Positions 46,702 to 56,063 are shown, counted from the stretch's first letter. The stretch is 64,000 bases of DNA from CAYPKG01 sp964411275 (GCA_964411275.1 CAYPKG010000008.1:6924-70923), one strand, 5' to 3'. Translations and numbers: made by a program. The notes: a model not told the origin generated them from the sequence alone.

Positions 46702-48525
46702 TTATGCGTGGTGGAACAGCACCATAAGCCGATCCCAGAATGTAGCTTCTGTGGGCGGCGCTTCCTCTGCCTTGTCTTTCTCAGGCGCTTCGATCCCATC
46801 GCATTTCAATACAAACTGCACCAGCTCCACATTGTTTTTCGGGGAAATGTAGGACACAGGCGTGAAATCCTCCGGCTTGTATTCCGCCATAAGATTGTCG
46901 ATCTCCTCCTGAATGGTATCGGGCATTTTGGCGGTTTCCTTGTTCATCTTGCCGGTACCGTCGTGCATTTCGTCCACGCCGGTTTTAAGCTCGCCCACAC
47001 CGTCCGTGAAAGAGAAAAGCCCCTCGTTAAACTCCACATAACCATCGGTGAGCTGCCATACGCCCTCCATATACTGGACGAGGCCGCTGTGGAACTCGCC
47101 GTAGTTGTCGGAAAGCTCTTCCAGGCCATCAGCCAGCAACGTTAGCTGATCCAGCTGATCCAGCATGCCCAGGCTTTCATCCATTTTGCTGATGATCTCT
47201 GAGAGCGTATCCGCAAGGGCGTCGATTTTTTCGATGACGCTGTCCAGCGTCACGTCCAGATTGGAGAGAGCCTCCCGCATGGCCTCATATGCATCGGCAA
47301 ATTGGCCTGCCATGTCGTAATAGGAAAGAAGCTGATCTAACGCCTCCGATTGTCCCGCTTCCGCCGCGGCCTCACGCAGAGCGAAGATGGACTCCTCAGA
47401 AATATGTATATTCCCCAAATTTGCGGCGGACACAGGCTCCTGGGTATACGAGCGAAGCCAGCTTGAAAGACTCCTAAGGCCATCCACTATCACCTGAATG
47501 CCCCGAGGCAGCTTTTCGATGCCGCTCAAATCCAAATTCTCAAGCTGACTCAAATCCAATGAGTCTGAAATCTTAATCAGCGCGCCGTTGATCATCCCGG
47601 AGCCCTCCAGAAGCTCAGGGGCATTGGCGCTCAATTCCAATAGCCCGCTTTGAATATCATAGGAGCCATCCGCCAGTTGCCCCGCACCGCTTTTGAGCTC
47701 CTTCACGCCGCTTCTCAAATCGCCAACGCCATCGTGGAGCTTTGCCACCGCATCCGTCAGCTCCGTAAACTGGTCGGTAAATCCGTCGGTGTCCGGCATG
47801 TCAAATGCCATTGAGAAGGGGACTGCGGAAATATCGATCCCGGCCATGGAAAAATCTGTTACCTCGGCCGTGAGGGAGATGTCCGCATCCTTTTCCGGCA
47901 GAACCACAAAAGTCAGCATCCGGTTTTTCCCGGCCTCCGCCATTGTGGCGTCTGGGGCAACGATGTTTTTGCATAGGGCGGTGTCCATGGACAGGGAAAT
48001 CTGCAGCATATAATGGGCGTAAAACGCGGGGTCAAAGCTTTTGTTTTTTTCAGTTTGTATCCTGATTTCCAGCTTCCCGGAGCGGCCGCCCACCTGTTCC
48101 GGAGAAACCTGCTGCCCGTCGATCCAATAGGAAATCAGGATGTCCCAGGGAAGCTGCGCTTGAGGCAAATTCCCCTGATAATAGAAATTACCCTCATCCG
48201 CTTCCACCAGAACCAGGTCGCCCTCAAGGGAAATTGGGGCGGCGCTTGTGAGGTTATGGACAGAGGCGTATTTGCCGTAGTCCCTTAGCGTCCCAGGGGC
48301 TGTCACAACAAAATGATTGACCACAAACGCTTCGCGCACGCTTCCGTCCGGCAGCAGCGTAGCGTACACAACCTCGCTTTTTTCATCGGCAACGGCAGCC
48401 CCTGCCAAGGGGGCCTCCTGGGGCTGTACATCCGTCCCAGCCTCCATATCGGCTGCAGAGCCATAGGCAAGCAACATGCATGCAACCACAAGCGCAAGGG
48501 CAATTGAGCGGCGTATCGCTTTCAT
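46702..48525 (-). CDS. Secreted heptad-rich partner protein of the MMPL exporter (YhgE/Pip-like helical region)
   Basis: 607 residues. N-terminal signal (LALVVACMLLAYGSAADME), a beta-rich region to about 230, then a long helical coiled region with repeating L-x-x-G spacing (LHDGVGDLRSGVKELKSGAG), typical of YhgE/Pip-type extracytoplasmic stalks. There is no clear C-terminal membrane segment. The ATG abuts the stop of the MMPL gene, so they form one operon and probably one envelope complex. No enzymatic motif. Confidence 0.75.
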   Translation of the reverse strand: MKAIRRSIALALVVACMLLAYGSAADMEAGTDVQPQEAPLAGAAVADEKSEVVYATLLPDGSVREAFVVNHFVVTAPGTLRDYGKYASVHNLTSAAPISLEGDLVLVEADEGNFYYQGNLPQAQLPWDILISYWIDGQQVSPEQVGGRSGKLEIRIQTEKNKSFDPAFYAHYMLQISLSMDTALCKNIVAPDATMAEAGKNRMLTFVVLPEKDADISLTAEVTDFSMAGIDISAVPFSMAFDMPDTDGFTDQFTELTDAVAKLHDGVGDLRSGVKELKSGAGQLADGSYDIQSGLLELSANAPELLEGSGMINGALIKISDSLDLSQLENLDLSGIEKLPRGIQVIVDGLRSLSSWLRSYTQEPVSAANLGNIHISEESIFALREAAAEAGQSEALDQLLSYYDMAGQFADAYEAMREALSNLDVTLDSVIEKIDALADTLSEIISKMDESLGMLDQLDQLTLLADGLEELSDNYGEFHSGLVQYMEGVWQLTDGYVEFNEGLFSFTDGVGELKTGVDEMHDGTGKMNKETAKMPDTIQEEIDNLMAEYKPEDFTPVSYISPKNNVELVQFVLKCDGIEAPEKDKAEEAPPTEATFWDRLMVLFHHA

Positions 48526-50595
48526 TCAGCGCTCCTCCTTCTTTTCCTTCAAAAAATTTGCATGCCAAGTGGTTTTTCCAATTGGCGTATCCAACAACGT
48601 CAGCATCGCGGGCAGGAAGCAGGTGACCATCAGCATGGACAGCAGCGTGCCTCTTCCCAGCAGCATCCCGATATCTGAGATAGAGGGATTGCTGGACGTG
48701 AATGCCAGGGTAAATCCGGCGATGGCAAGGGTGGCGCCGGAAACGAGGATGGACTTAAACGAACTGCCCACGGTTTTGTGAATGGCTTCCTTCCTGGGCA
48801 AAATCTTCCGGTTCATCAAATAATTGGACGTCATCAAAATGGCGTAGTCCACCGTGGCGCCCAATTGCACAGTGCTCAATACCAGATACCCCATAAAATG
48901 TATGCTGGTTCCGGTAAAGTAGGGGATGGACAGATTGATCCAGATGCCCGTTTCAATCGTCAGCAACAGTACAAAGGGTAAAACCGCGGACCTGAACGAA
49001 AACACCAGCACCAGGAATATGGCGATGACGGCGATGAGGTTTACCAGAGTGTTATCTTCCTCCACAACGATTTTCATGTCATACAGGTTGGCGCTTTGTC
49101 CGAGGGAATATGCCTCATCCCCGTAATATTCCTCCACGATCCTCTGGACGTCCGTTACGGTTTGGAACGCCTCATCCCCTTCAGAGGGGGTATCCGTGTA
49201 CAGCACGATCCGGGCGTAGTTCTCGGAATAAAACTGGCTGGTGATGTCGGTTCCCAGATATTCCGGCGGGATTGCAGCCCCTACCGTGAGAGCATAGGCC
49301 ACTACGCCGGTTACGTGGGGAAGCTCCTGCACCTCTTTACAAAGAGCCTCTTCCCGGTAAACATCCCCTCTGGGCACAAGAATTGCCATGACCGTGCTTT
49401 GGCCAAATTCCTCCTCGATGATCCGCCGATCCACGCCGGTGCGGCTGTTAGGCGCGGCTTTTTCATTGCCGTATACAAACCCCGTCCTTTGCTGGCCCAG
49501 GAATGTGGGAACCAGCAGCACAGCCACAGCGATGATTGTAGGGATGGCGATTTTTCTAATGACCTTGTGGATGCCCGCGAAGCTGGGCATAAAGCTTCTG
49601 TGCTGCGCTTTGTCCAGAATTTTCACCATGGACAGCGTCAGCGCGGGCAAGAACAACATGGCGGACAGGAAGCTTAGTACGATGCCCTTTGCCAGGTTTA
49701 GCCCAAGATCCGCGCCAATGCGGAAATTCATAAACATCAGCGCCAGGAACCCAAACAGGGTGGTGAGGGCGCTTGCCGCCACCGTAACGATGGACTCCTT
49801 CATGGCCCGCCGCATAGCATCCTCAGGGACTAGCCCGTTTTCCCGGTGGGCCGCAAAGCTGTGCAGTAAAAATATGCCGTAATCCAAGGAACATGCCAGC
49901 TGCAAAATAGGGCTGATTGCATTTGTCATGAAGGAAACTTCCCCTAAAAACAGGTTCGTCCCCATATTGATAACGATGGAGACCCCGATTGTCAGCAAAA
50001 ACAATAGGGGCTCCAGCCAGGAACTCGTGGATAAAAACAGGATTGCCAATATTGCGGGGAGGAGTATAACAAACGCGTTTAACACCTCTGCGCCTGTGGC
50101 GATCTGGGCGGACGCAAGGTCCGGCGCCTCGCCGCCCACATGGTTTTCTTCTCCGATCAATTCCTGAATGGCCTGTGTGGTATCCTTTTCCTGACCCTTT
50201 GCGATGGCCACCGAAAACAGCGCGTTCCCGTCCTTGTAAAATCCTTCTACTGTATCCGAGCCGCTCATCTGCAGCGGCATTTTGATATCCACTACGTCGT
50301 CAAGCCACATAACCATTTTTACCCCGGGAAGGGCCGCAAGCCGGGCCTTATATTCCATCGCCTCCATAAGCGAAACATCGCGTATCATGACGCTGGCATT
50401 GGGCATTGGCTCGTCAAATTCTTTTTCCATCAGGGAAAGGGCAATTGTGGACTGCGCCTCAGGCGGGAGGTAATCCGTCATATTATAGTTGACCTGCACG
50501 AACAAAAACAGCACCGCGCATATCACTGCAATTCCTGAAAACAACAAAATAACCAATTTTCGATGTCGAATGATCCAGTCCGTCAGCCGCTCCAT
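48526..50595 (-). CDS. MMPL/RND-family membrane exporter
   Basis: 689 residues with an RND-like layout: an N-terminal membrane helix, a large external loop, five membrane helices, then the same again. LACSLDYGIFLLHSF and LGATVDYAILMTSNYLM carry the paired Asp-Tyr of the proton-relay helices. These pumps move lipids or hydrophobic compounds. It is divergent from a TetR gene that probably represses it. Confidence 0.9.
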   Translation of the reverse strand: MERLTDWIIRHRKLVILLFSGIAVICAVLFLFVQVNYNMTDYLPPEAQSTIALSLMEKEFDEPMPNASVMIRDVSLMEAMEYKARLAALPGVKMVMWLDDVVDIKMPLQMSGSDTVEGFYKDGNALFSVAIAKGQEKDTTQAIQELIGEENHVGGEAPDLASAQIATGAEVLNAFVILLPAILAILFLSTSSWLEPLLFLLTIGVSIVINMGTNLFLGEVSFMTNAISPILQLACSLDYGIFLLHSFAAHRENGLVPEDAMRRAMKESIVTVAASALTTLFGFLALMFMNFRIGADLGLNLAKGIVLSFLSAMLFLPALTLSMVKILDKAQHRSFMPSFAGIHKVIRKIAIPTIIAVAVLLVPTFLGQQRTGFVYGNEKAAPNSRTGVDRRIIEEEFGQSTVMAILVPRGDVYREEALCKEVQELPHVTGVVAYALTVGAAIPPEYLGTDITSQFYSENYARIVLYTDTPSEGDEAFQTVTDVQRIVEEYYGDEAYSLGQSANLYDMKIVVEEDNTLVNLIAVIAIFLVLVFSFRSAVLPFVLLLTIETGIWINLSIPYFTGTSIHFMGYLVLSTVQLGATVDYAILMTSNYLMNRKILPRKEAIHKTVGSSFKSILVSGATLAIAGFTLAFTSSNPSISDIGMLLGRGTLLSMLMVTCFLPAMLTLLDTPIGKTTWHANFLKEKKEER

Positions 50596-50613
50596 ACACT
50601 CTCCTACAAATTC

Positions 50614-50628
50614 ACAACAATAAGTTGT
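50614..50628. promoter_or_regulatory. Candidate TetR operator
   Basis: ACAAC-AATAA-GTTGT palindrome in the divergent MMPL/TetR intergenic region. Further ACAAC/GTTGT half-sites occur around 50645-50730 (for example GTGTTGTTTTTCAAC and CAACACAAT...ATTGTTG). Confidence 0.5.
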
Positions 50629-50763
50629 AATTCTACCTTAGTTGTATCATAATAAACATAGTGTTGTTTTTCAACCGACAAATGCTTTTGAAATGTACGT
50701 TGCGCAACACAATCAAAAGAATTGTTGGAAACTCACAATAAATTCAAAATTGGGGGCTTGCAA

Positions 50764-51327
50764 ATGGAAAAAGGTAAGGTTGACCGGCGGGTGCGGTACA
50801 CAAAAGCGTTGTTGAAGGGGGCCCTTGTGGATATGCTGCAGGAGCAGCATATTTCAAGCATCTCCATCAAAGCCCTGTGCGAGCGCGCGGATGTAAACCG
50901 CAGCACCTTTTATGCCCATTACAAGGATCAATATGATCTTCTCGAGCAAGTGGAGGAAGAGGTCAACGATAACCTGCGCAAATCCCTAAGCGGTGAGATT
51001 TTTAAGGAATACAAAGACGTTTCAAACGGAATGCTCACCCGTATCCTCGAATATCTCAAAAAAAACGCCACACTTTGCAAGGTGCTCTTAAGTTCCAACA
51101 GCGGATTTCGCTTTCAGGACAATATCATCGCTCTTGCCCAGCTGGTCACCGATCAGATGGTGCCCAACGAGGATGTCCGCAACCAGGAATATTTAAACCT
51201 GTTTGGCGTCACGGGGGCCATCAGCGTGGTGCAAAAATGGCTGGATGACGGCATGATCGAGACCCCGGCACAAATTTCAGAGCTGATATTGAGGGCCTCC
51301 ATGTACGGCCTCAACAGCAGGGATTAG
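50764..51327 (+). CDS. TetR-family transcriptional regulator
   Basis: 187 residues. N-terminal HTH SSISIKALCERADVNRSTFYAHYKDQYDLL is a standard TetR DNA-binding domain and the remainder is a helical ligand domain. GGGG 7 bases before ATG 50764 is a modest SD; a TTG 14 codons upstream is in frame. It is divergent from the MMPL exporter operon, which it likely controls in response to an exported compound. Confidence 0.88.
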   Translation: MEKGKVDRRVRYTKALLKGALVDMLQEQHISSISIKALCERADVNRSTFYAHYKDQYDLLEQVEEEVNDNLRKSLSGEIFKEYKDVSNGMLTRILEYLKKNATLCKVLLSSNSGFRFQDNIIALAQLVTDQMVPNEDVRNQEYLNLFGVTGAISVVQKWLDDGMIETPAQISELILRASMYGLNSRD

Positions 51328-51330
51328 CCT

Positions 51331-51693
51331 TCAATCCGGCAGGAGGGACAGCCGGTCCACGGCCTCTTCCTTTGTGGATACAAACAAAACAGCATTCCCC
51401 TGATTGCATTCATATATGAAATCCCGGAGCGGCTTGCTGGTATATCCGGAAAAGTCGCCATAAAAAGCCACCTTCACGCGATAATTCACGAATTTTTGCA
51501 GCACCTCTCCCGCCAACCCGGAGCTTAATATAAAGAATTCCTCCGCGAGTGCGGTCTTGGCCACTGCCACATGGTTCGCCTCCCCCTCATACACGGCGGA
51601 CATAATTGCGCTCAGGGCGGAGGATACATCCACGATCACCGGTATTTTATCTTCTATCACGGCAATCTTTCTGCCGTTTTTCTCAACCGTCAT
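51331..51693 (-). CDS. DUF4180 domain protein
   Basis: 120 residues. EEFFILSSGLAGEVLQKFVNY, VAFYGDFSGYTSKPLRDFIYE and the closing FVSTKEEAVDRL match my memory of the DUF4180 family, which has no assigned function. It resembles small sensor-like alpha/beta proteins. It converges on the TetR gene with only a few bases between their stops. Confidence 0.78.
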   Translation of the reverse strand: MTVEKNGRKIAVIEDKIPVIVDVSSALSAIMSAVYEGEANHVAVAKTALAEEFFILSSGLAGEVLQKFVNYRVKVAFYGDFSGYTSKPLRDFIYECNQGNAVLFVSTKEEAVDRLSLLPD

Positions 51694-51779
51694 AATCTCA
51701 CTTCCATTTCAAACCAACCATCCATCCTTCAAATTCTCCGCTCTTGCGCGGCAACAGAATTACCGATATGATACTGTCT

Positions 51780-52424
51780 ATGGAACAGGAAGTCAATGAA
51801 AAGGAACGTGAGCAAGCCATGTCGTTGCAAAAACAGGTCCGAGAGGCCATATATGAGGAAACTGCTATCGAGAACGCGGTTTTTGAAGGGGAAGTGGTGA
51901 TAGATCAAAAAATGGAAAACACGGAATGGAAATCCGTAATTTTCTCCCGCTGCCGGTTTGAAGGCTGTGATTTTTCCAGCGCCGGGTTTTATGCCTGCTC
52001 GTTTTTGAATTGCGATTTCTCCAACTGCGTCTTTTCCTGCTGCTTCCTCCGGGATACCACCGTCGCCGACTGCAAGGGGGATGGCGCCAATTTTACTCAA
52101 AGCATTTGGAAAAGCTGCACGATAAAAAATACTGCCCTCAACTACGCCAATTTTTCCAAGGCCAAGCTGGAGCATTGCACGTTCACGGACAGTGGGCTAA
52201 AGGAAGCCACATTTTCCCAGGCGAGGCTAAAGTACTTCACCTGCCATCAGATAAATTTTCAAAGGGCGGAGTTTTTCAAAAGCCCCCTTAAGGGCATTGA
52301 CCTGTCCGATTGTATCATCGCGGGCATTGTTGTGTCCGATACGTTTTATGAATTGAAAGGCGCCTTAATCAGCACCGCCCAGGCCATCGACCTGGCGCAG
52401 CTTTTGGGAGTATCAATCGAGTAG
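51780..52424 (+). CDS. Pentapeptide-repeat protein (Qnr/MfpA-like fold)
   Basis: About 214 residues. From about residue 25 the sequence runs in A/C-(D/N)-(F/L)-x-x steps, e.g. CRFEGCDFSSAGFYACSF and ANFTQSIWKSCTIKNTALNY, building a right-handed quadrilateral helix; the C-terminus (AIDLAQLLGVSIE) resembles that of Qnr-type proteins. Qnr proteins shield gyrase from quinolones; whether this one does is unknown. No good SD: ATG 51780 is a compromise, with 51768 and 51819 as alternatives. It is unusually Cys-rich. Confidence 0.82.
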   Translation: MEQEVNEKEREQAMSLQKQVREAIYEETAIENAVFEGEVVIDQKMENTEWKSVIFSRCRFEGCDFSSAGFYACSFLNCDFSNCVFSCCFLRDTTVADCKGDGANFTQSIWKSCTIKNTALNYANFSKAKLEHCTFTDSGLKEATFSQARLKYFTCHQINFQRAEFFKSPLKGIDLSDCIIAGIVVSDTFYELKGALISTAQAIDLAQLLGVSIE

Positions 52425-52506
52425 CGCGCCTTCCTGCCAAAAACGAGCATACTAGCATAACAGAAATAAATTGTTTTCTTTAAAATATTCTGAAGAGGTG
52501 ATTGAT

Positions 52507-52962
52507 GTGGCACAACAATTATTGCACAATCCTAATATAGAACCAACGAAGGAGATGATCGCTGAGAGGCTGGGCGCAGCCAATACTGTTTTTACTGCAT
52601 TCGTTGAAAAGCTAAAGGAGTACGGTGTTTCACTCATGGACTGGCGCTACTACAATGACGGAAAAGCGTGGCTTTCCAAGGGTGAATATAAATGGACAAC
52701 AGCCCGGGGCACAAACAAAGTAAAGCCATTATTTTGGCTATCAATATGGGAAAGTTTTTTCAAAGTTTCGTTTAATTTTAAGCTGGAAACAAAAGAAATC
52801 CTTCTCACTTTACCTATAAGCAGTGAAGCAAAAGAGATAATTAGCAACGCGGAAATAAATGGGAAAACTATGAAGTTTATTCCTGTCATATTTGATGTCG
52901 ATAATATGAAACAACTCAATGATGTATTTGTGTTGATGGAATTCAGAAAAGAAAAAATATAA
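52507..52962 (+). CDS. DUF3788 family protein
   Basis: About 151 residues. WRYYNDGKAWLSKGEYKW, then KPLFWLSIWESFFKVSF and TLPISSEAKEII are characteristic of DUF3788 proteins, which have no known function. I start at GTG 52507, 7 bases after AAGAGGTG; TTG 52471 is in frame but has no SD. AT-richer than its neighbours, suggesting recent acquisition. Confidence 0.75.
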   Translation: MAQQLLHNPNIEPTKEMIAERLGAANTVFTAFVEKLKEYGVSLMDWRYYNDGKAWLSKGEYKWTTARGTNKVKPLFWLSIWESFFKVSFNFKLETKEILLTLPISSEAKEIISNAEINGKTMKFIPVIFDVDNMKQLNDVFVLMEFRKEKI

Positions 52963-52967
52963 ATTCA

Positions 52968-53001
52968 AAAAACGATCTTGCTGACATTGCAATCAGCAAG
53001 A
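52968..53001 (-). terminator. Terminator of dnaN (shared with the DUF3788 gene)
   Basis: Perfect 9-base arms TCTTGCTGA / TCAGCAAGA with an 8-base loop. On the minus strand it is followed by CGTTTTTT. Confidence 0.8.
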
Positions 53002-53018
53002 CCATAAAAACACTTTTA

Positions 53019-54125
53019 TCAACTGAAAATGCGCACAGGCAGAATGAGATAATAGAACCCATCGCCCTGAATGGATCTCACTACGCAGGGGCTGACATTA
53101 TTGTTCATATCAAGGTAGATATACTCATCCTCCAGTACCTTCAATACATCCGAGAAATAGCGGGCATTGAACGCGATTTCAATGTCGTTTCCATTGATTT
53201 CAACAGAAATATTCTCATCGATGCTGCCGATGGAGGAATTTGCGGTTAATTGCAAATGCCCCAGGGCGATGGAAAACCGCACAAGATTATTATTCCCCTC
53301 TCGGGCAAGGAGCATAGCGCGCTCTATACTTTCAAGCAATTCCACACGGGAAACACGCACACGGGTGTTTTGTGTGGTTGGTAAAATTTGCCTGTAACGA
53401 ATGAAGTTTCCATCCAGCAGCCGCGCCATCACCCGGGTATGCCCGAGATCCATCTGCACATGTGTTTTTGTAAAAGACAATTGCACCGTTTCGTCGCTGT
53501 CCGTAAGGATACGGGCAATTTCATTGATGGATTTTGCGGGAACAACCGCTTCTTTTTCTCCCTCACCGGACATTTTAAGGACAGTGCGCCGCAACGCAAG
53601 CCGGAACCCGTCCAAAGCCACCAGCGACAGCGTATCCTCATTCAGTTCGATTAAAACCCCTGTGAGGATAGGCTTGCTGTCCTCCTGGGCAGTGGAAAAC
53701 ACCGTTTGGCGGATCATATCCCGAAGCTCTTTTTGTGGAAGAGAAATAGCATATTGATCTCCGGTAAATGTCATATCCGGAAATTCTGCCGGATTGGCAC
53801 ATTGCATGCTGGTCTTTGCCCGGCCGCAAACCATATTCAGCGTTTTGGCGCCAACAAGCTCAAATTCCACATCCTGATCCGGCAATTTTCTTGCCATCTC
53901 GCAAAACAAGCGGCCCGGCGCCACGGTAGAGCCCTCTTCCTCAACGTTGGCAGGCAGAATACATTCGATCTGCAATGTCAAATCGGAACATTTTAAGAGC
54001 ACGCCCTGCTCCACCGTCTCGATATAGACCCCTTCCAAAATGGGAAGGGAAGGGCGGGAGCTCAATGCCTTTATGACGGTGGAAATACCGGCGTTCATTG
54101 TTTTTGAATCTAATGTAAATTTCAT
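53019..54125 (-). CDS. dnaN: DNA polymerase III beta subunit (sliding clamp) DnaN
   Basis: 368 residues. MKFTLDSKTMNAGISTVIKAL start, SDLTLQIE, FSTAQEDSKPILTGVLIE, LVALDGFRLALRR and the C-terminal YLILPVR that lines the partner-binding pocket. It forms the ring clamp for the replicase. GGAGGAGG precedes the ATG. It reads in the same direction as dnaA across the origin but recF does not follow; a terminator does. Confidence 0.98.
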   Translation of the reverse strand: MKFTLDSKTMNAGISTVIKALSSRPSLPILEGVYIETVEQGVLLKCSDLTLQIECILPANVEEEGSTVAPGRLFCEMARKLPDQDVEFELVGAKTLNMVCGRAKTSMQCANPAEFPDMTFTGDQYAISLPQKELRDMIRQTVFSTAQEDSKPILTGVLIELNEDTLSLVALDGFRLALRRTVLKMSGEGEKEAVVPAKSINEIARILTDSDETVQLSFTKTHVQMDLGHTRVMARLLDGNFIRYRQILPTTQNTRVRVSRVELLESIERAMLLAREGNNNLVRFSIALGHLQLTANSSIGSIDENISVEINGNDIEIAFNARYFSDVLKVLEDEYIYLDMNNNVSPCVVRSIQGDGFYYLILPVRIFS

Positions 54126-54249
54126 CCTGAAATCCTCCTCCTATCAAAATAGTCTTATTGCACAGCAAAACTGTTTTTTACTACCTATTGTTTTATGCGA
54201 AAATTTGGTGGCTTATTCGGAATCTCCCGCCGTATACTTCTCCTGATAC

Positions 54250-54449
54250 AATTGCTTTATGTAGTAGTAGTAGTAGTAGGGGTTGTCAATTATGTGGAAA
54301 ACCTGGTGAAAGGAAGGATACGCCTGCAAAAAAGGTTGTCCACATCTTTGTTGATTGGGTGGGTATAACTTTCAAAGAATGAACATGCTCCACATATTGA
54401 ACAGTCTCCACATTTTATTGACAACAGTTATAAACAGAATGTGTATAAC
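54250..54449. other. Chromosomal replication origin oriC: DnaA boxes, GC stretch and DnaA-trio unwinding element
   Basis: On the minus strand from dnaA: TTATACACA (54440-54448), weak boxes at 54404-54412 and 54386-54394, TTGTCCACA on the plus strand (54336-54344), TTTTCCACA (54293-54301), then CCC and six tandem TAC triplets (54262-54279; TAG on the plus strand) leading into ATAAAGCAATTG. This box, GC stretch, trio order is the basal unwinding system described for Bacillus subtilis, between dnaA and dnaN. Confidence 0.85.
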
Positions 54450-55757
54450 CTATTCCCTGAGGCGCTTTTTAATATCTTCAATGGCGGTGGACAGGGAAGC
54501 ATCCGAATGCAGCAGCTCCGAGATTTTATCGTCCGCGTGCATGACAGTGGTGTGATTGCGGCCGCCAAAGCTCTCGCCGATTTTAGCAAGGGGTATATCC
54601 AGCATGTTGCGGCATAGATACATCGCCACCTGCCTGGGGAATGCAACCTCCTGATCCCGGCGCTTCGCGTTTAGAGAATTAGGATCGATCCCGTAAAAAT
54701 CCGCCACCACGTCTTTGATAAAATCTGGGGTCAGCGCCCGCTTCGCCTCGCCGGGGAGGAGGTATTTTAACGCTTCCTCCGCTGTATGAATGTCGATTTC
54801 CCGGCGGTTGATCTGGGCAAAGGCGATGACCCGGGTCAAAGACCCTTCCAGCTCTCTGATGTTGGACAGTACCCGTTCGGCAATGAATTCAAGAACCTTG
54901 TCGTCCACATCCAGCTGATCCTGATTGGCCTTGCGTTTCAAGATAGCCATACGGGTTTCATAATCCGGGGGTTGTATGTCCGCGATCAACCCCTGCTCAA
55001 ACCGGGTGCGCAGCCTTTCCTCCAGCTGCGCAATTTCCCGGGGCGGCTTGTCCGAGCTGATCACGATTTGCTTGTCCGCGTTGTACAGCGTATTGAAGGT
55101 GTGGAAAAATTCCTCTTGCACACCCTCTTTTTTCGCGATGAACTGAATATCGTCCACCATCAAAAGGTTAACATTGCGGTATTTATTGCGAAACTCCTTA
55201 TTCCGGTTTGAGGAAATGGACTGAATCATTTCGTTGGTGAATGTTTCGCTCGTTACATACATGACCTTGCAATTCGGGTCATGCTCCTTGACAAAATGGC
55301 CGATGGCGTGCATCAAATGGGTTTTCCCAAGGCCAACGCCGCCGTATAAAAACAGCGGATTGTAGGAATGCGCGGGATTTTGCGCCACAGCCAGGGCCAC
55401 AGCATGAGCAAAATGGTTGGAGTTGCCAACGACAAATGTGTTAAATGTGTATTTCGGATTGAGCATGGAAGGATCCACCTCCGGCTGTTGCTGGAGATAG
55501 ATTTGTTTTTCCTCCTCCAAAATGATCCGCACCTCGGTTATATCATTGCGGACATGAGCAGCATACTCCAAAAGCAGGTTGCTGTAATTGCGCTCGATGG
55601 TGGATTGGACAATTTCAGATGGAGCCAGCAGCACCAGAGTATGGTCCATGACCGTAAATGGCGTTAAAACCTTGATCCATATATCAAAGCTGAAAACGGC
55701 CATTTTTGGCCTGATTAATTCGCACATTTTGCCCCAAATGGAGGTAGCCTGCTGCAT
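54450..55757 (-). CDS. dnaA: Chromosomal replication initiator DnaA
   Basis: 435 residues. N-terminal domain I (MCELIRPKMAVFSFDIWIKVL), AAA+ domain with Walker A GGVGLGKTHLMHAIG, Walker B LLMVDDIQFI, sensor Arg region RLRTRFEQGLI, and domain IV DNA-binding GGRNHTTVMHADDKI. Domain II is short. AGGAAGGGCAGG upstream of the ATG supplies the SD. It is flanked by two clusters of DnaA-box-like sites, allowing autoregulation and origin firing. Confidence 0.98.
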   Translation of the reverse strand: MQQATSIWGKMCELIRPKMAVFSFDIWIKVLTPFTVMDHTLVLLAPSEIVQSTIERNYSNLLLEYAAHVRNDITEVRIILEEEKQIYLQQQPEVDPSMLNPKYTFNTFVVGNSNHFAHAVALAVAQNPAHSYNPLFLYGGVGLGKTHLMHAIGHFVKEHDPNCKVMYVTSETFTNEMIQSISSNRNKEFRNKYRNVNLLMVDDIQFIAKKEGVQEEFFHTFNTLYNADKQIVISSDKPPREIAQLEERLRTRFEQGLIADIQPPDYETRMAILKRKANQDQLDVDDKVLEFIAERVLSNIRELEGSLTRVIAFAQINRREIDIHTAEEALKYLLPGEAKRALTPDFIKDVVADFYGIDPNSLNAKRRDQEVAFPRQVAMYLCRNMLDIPLAKIGESFGGRNHTTVMHADDKISELLHSDASLSTAIEDIKKRLRE

Positions 55758-55789
55758 CTAAAGAACCTGCCCTTCCTAATTGTCATCCA

Positions 55790-56030
55790 ATGAGATTTTT
55801 GTGCACAATTAGTGCATAACTCTGTGCATAACCCCTTGGCTTATCGACAGCGATTGTCGAAAACCAGGGAATATCCACCGCAATGGAGAAAAAAACCCGC
55901 CCCGGGGATAGGATGGTTTCTCCTTCTATCCTTCCGGAAATGCGGGAGATGCTGCGGTGCCTGCACAGATACGTCCACATTAATAATAGCAAAATTATAG
56001 ACAAATAACAATATAATTTGTGCAAAACCG
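55790..56030. promoter_or_regulatory. DnaA-box cluster and promoter region upstream of dnaA
   Basis: TTATGCACA (55823-55831, minus), TTATGCACT (55811-55819, minus), TTGTGCACA (55799-55807), TTATCGACA (55841-55849), and TTTTCGACA (55855-55863, minus) are exact or one-base variants of TTATNCACA or TTATCCACA. A TATAAT on the minus strand at 55994-55999 is a dnaA -10 candidate. With the dnaA-dnaN site this makes a bipartite origin. Confidence 0.65.
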
Positions 56031-56063
56031 CCGGAACATTTGGCTCAAACCCGCACCTCTAAA

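Noticed and set aside
54262..54279. TAG triplets as a simple coding microsatellite
   Set aside because: No reading frame crosses them, and their position next to a GC stretch and a DnaA box fits an origin element better.
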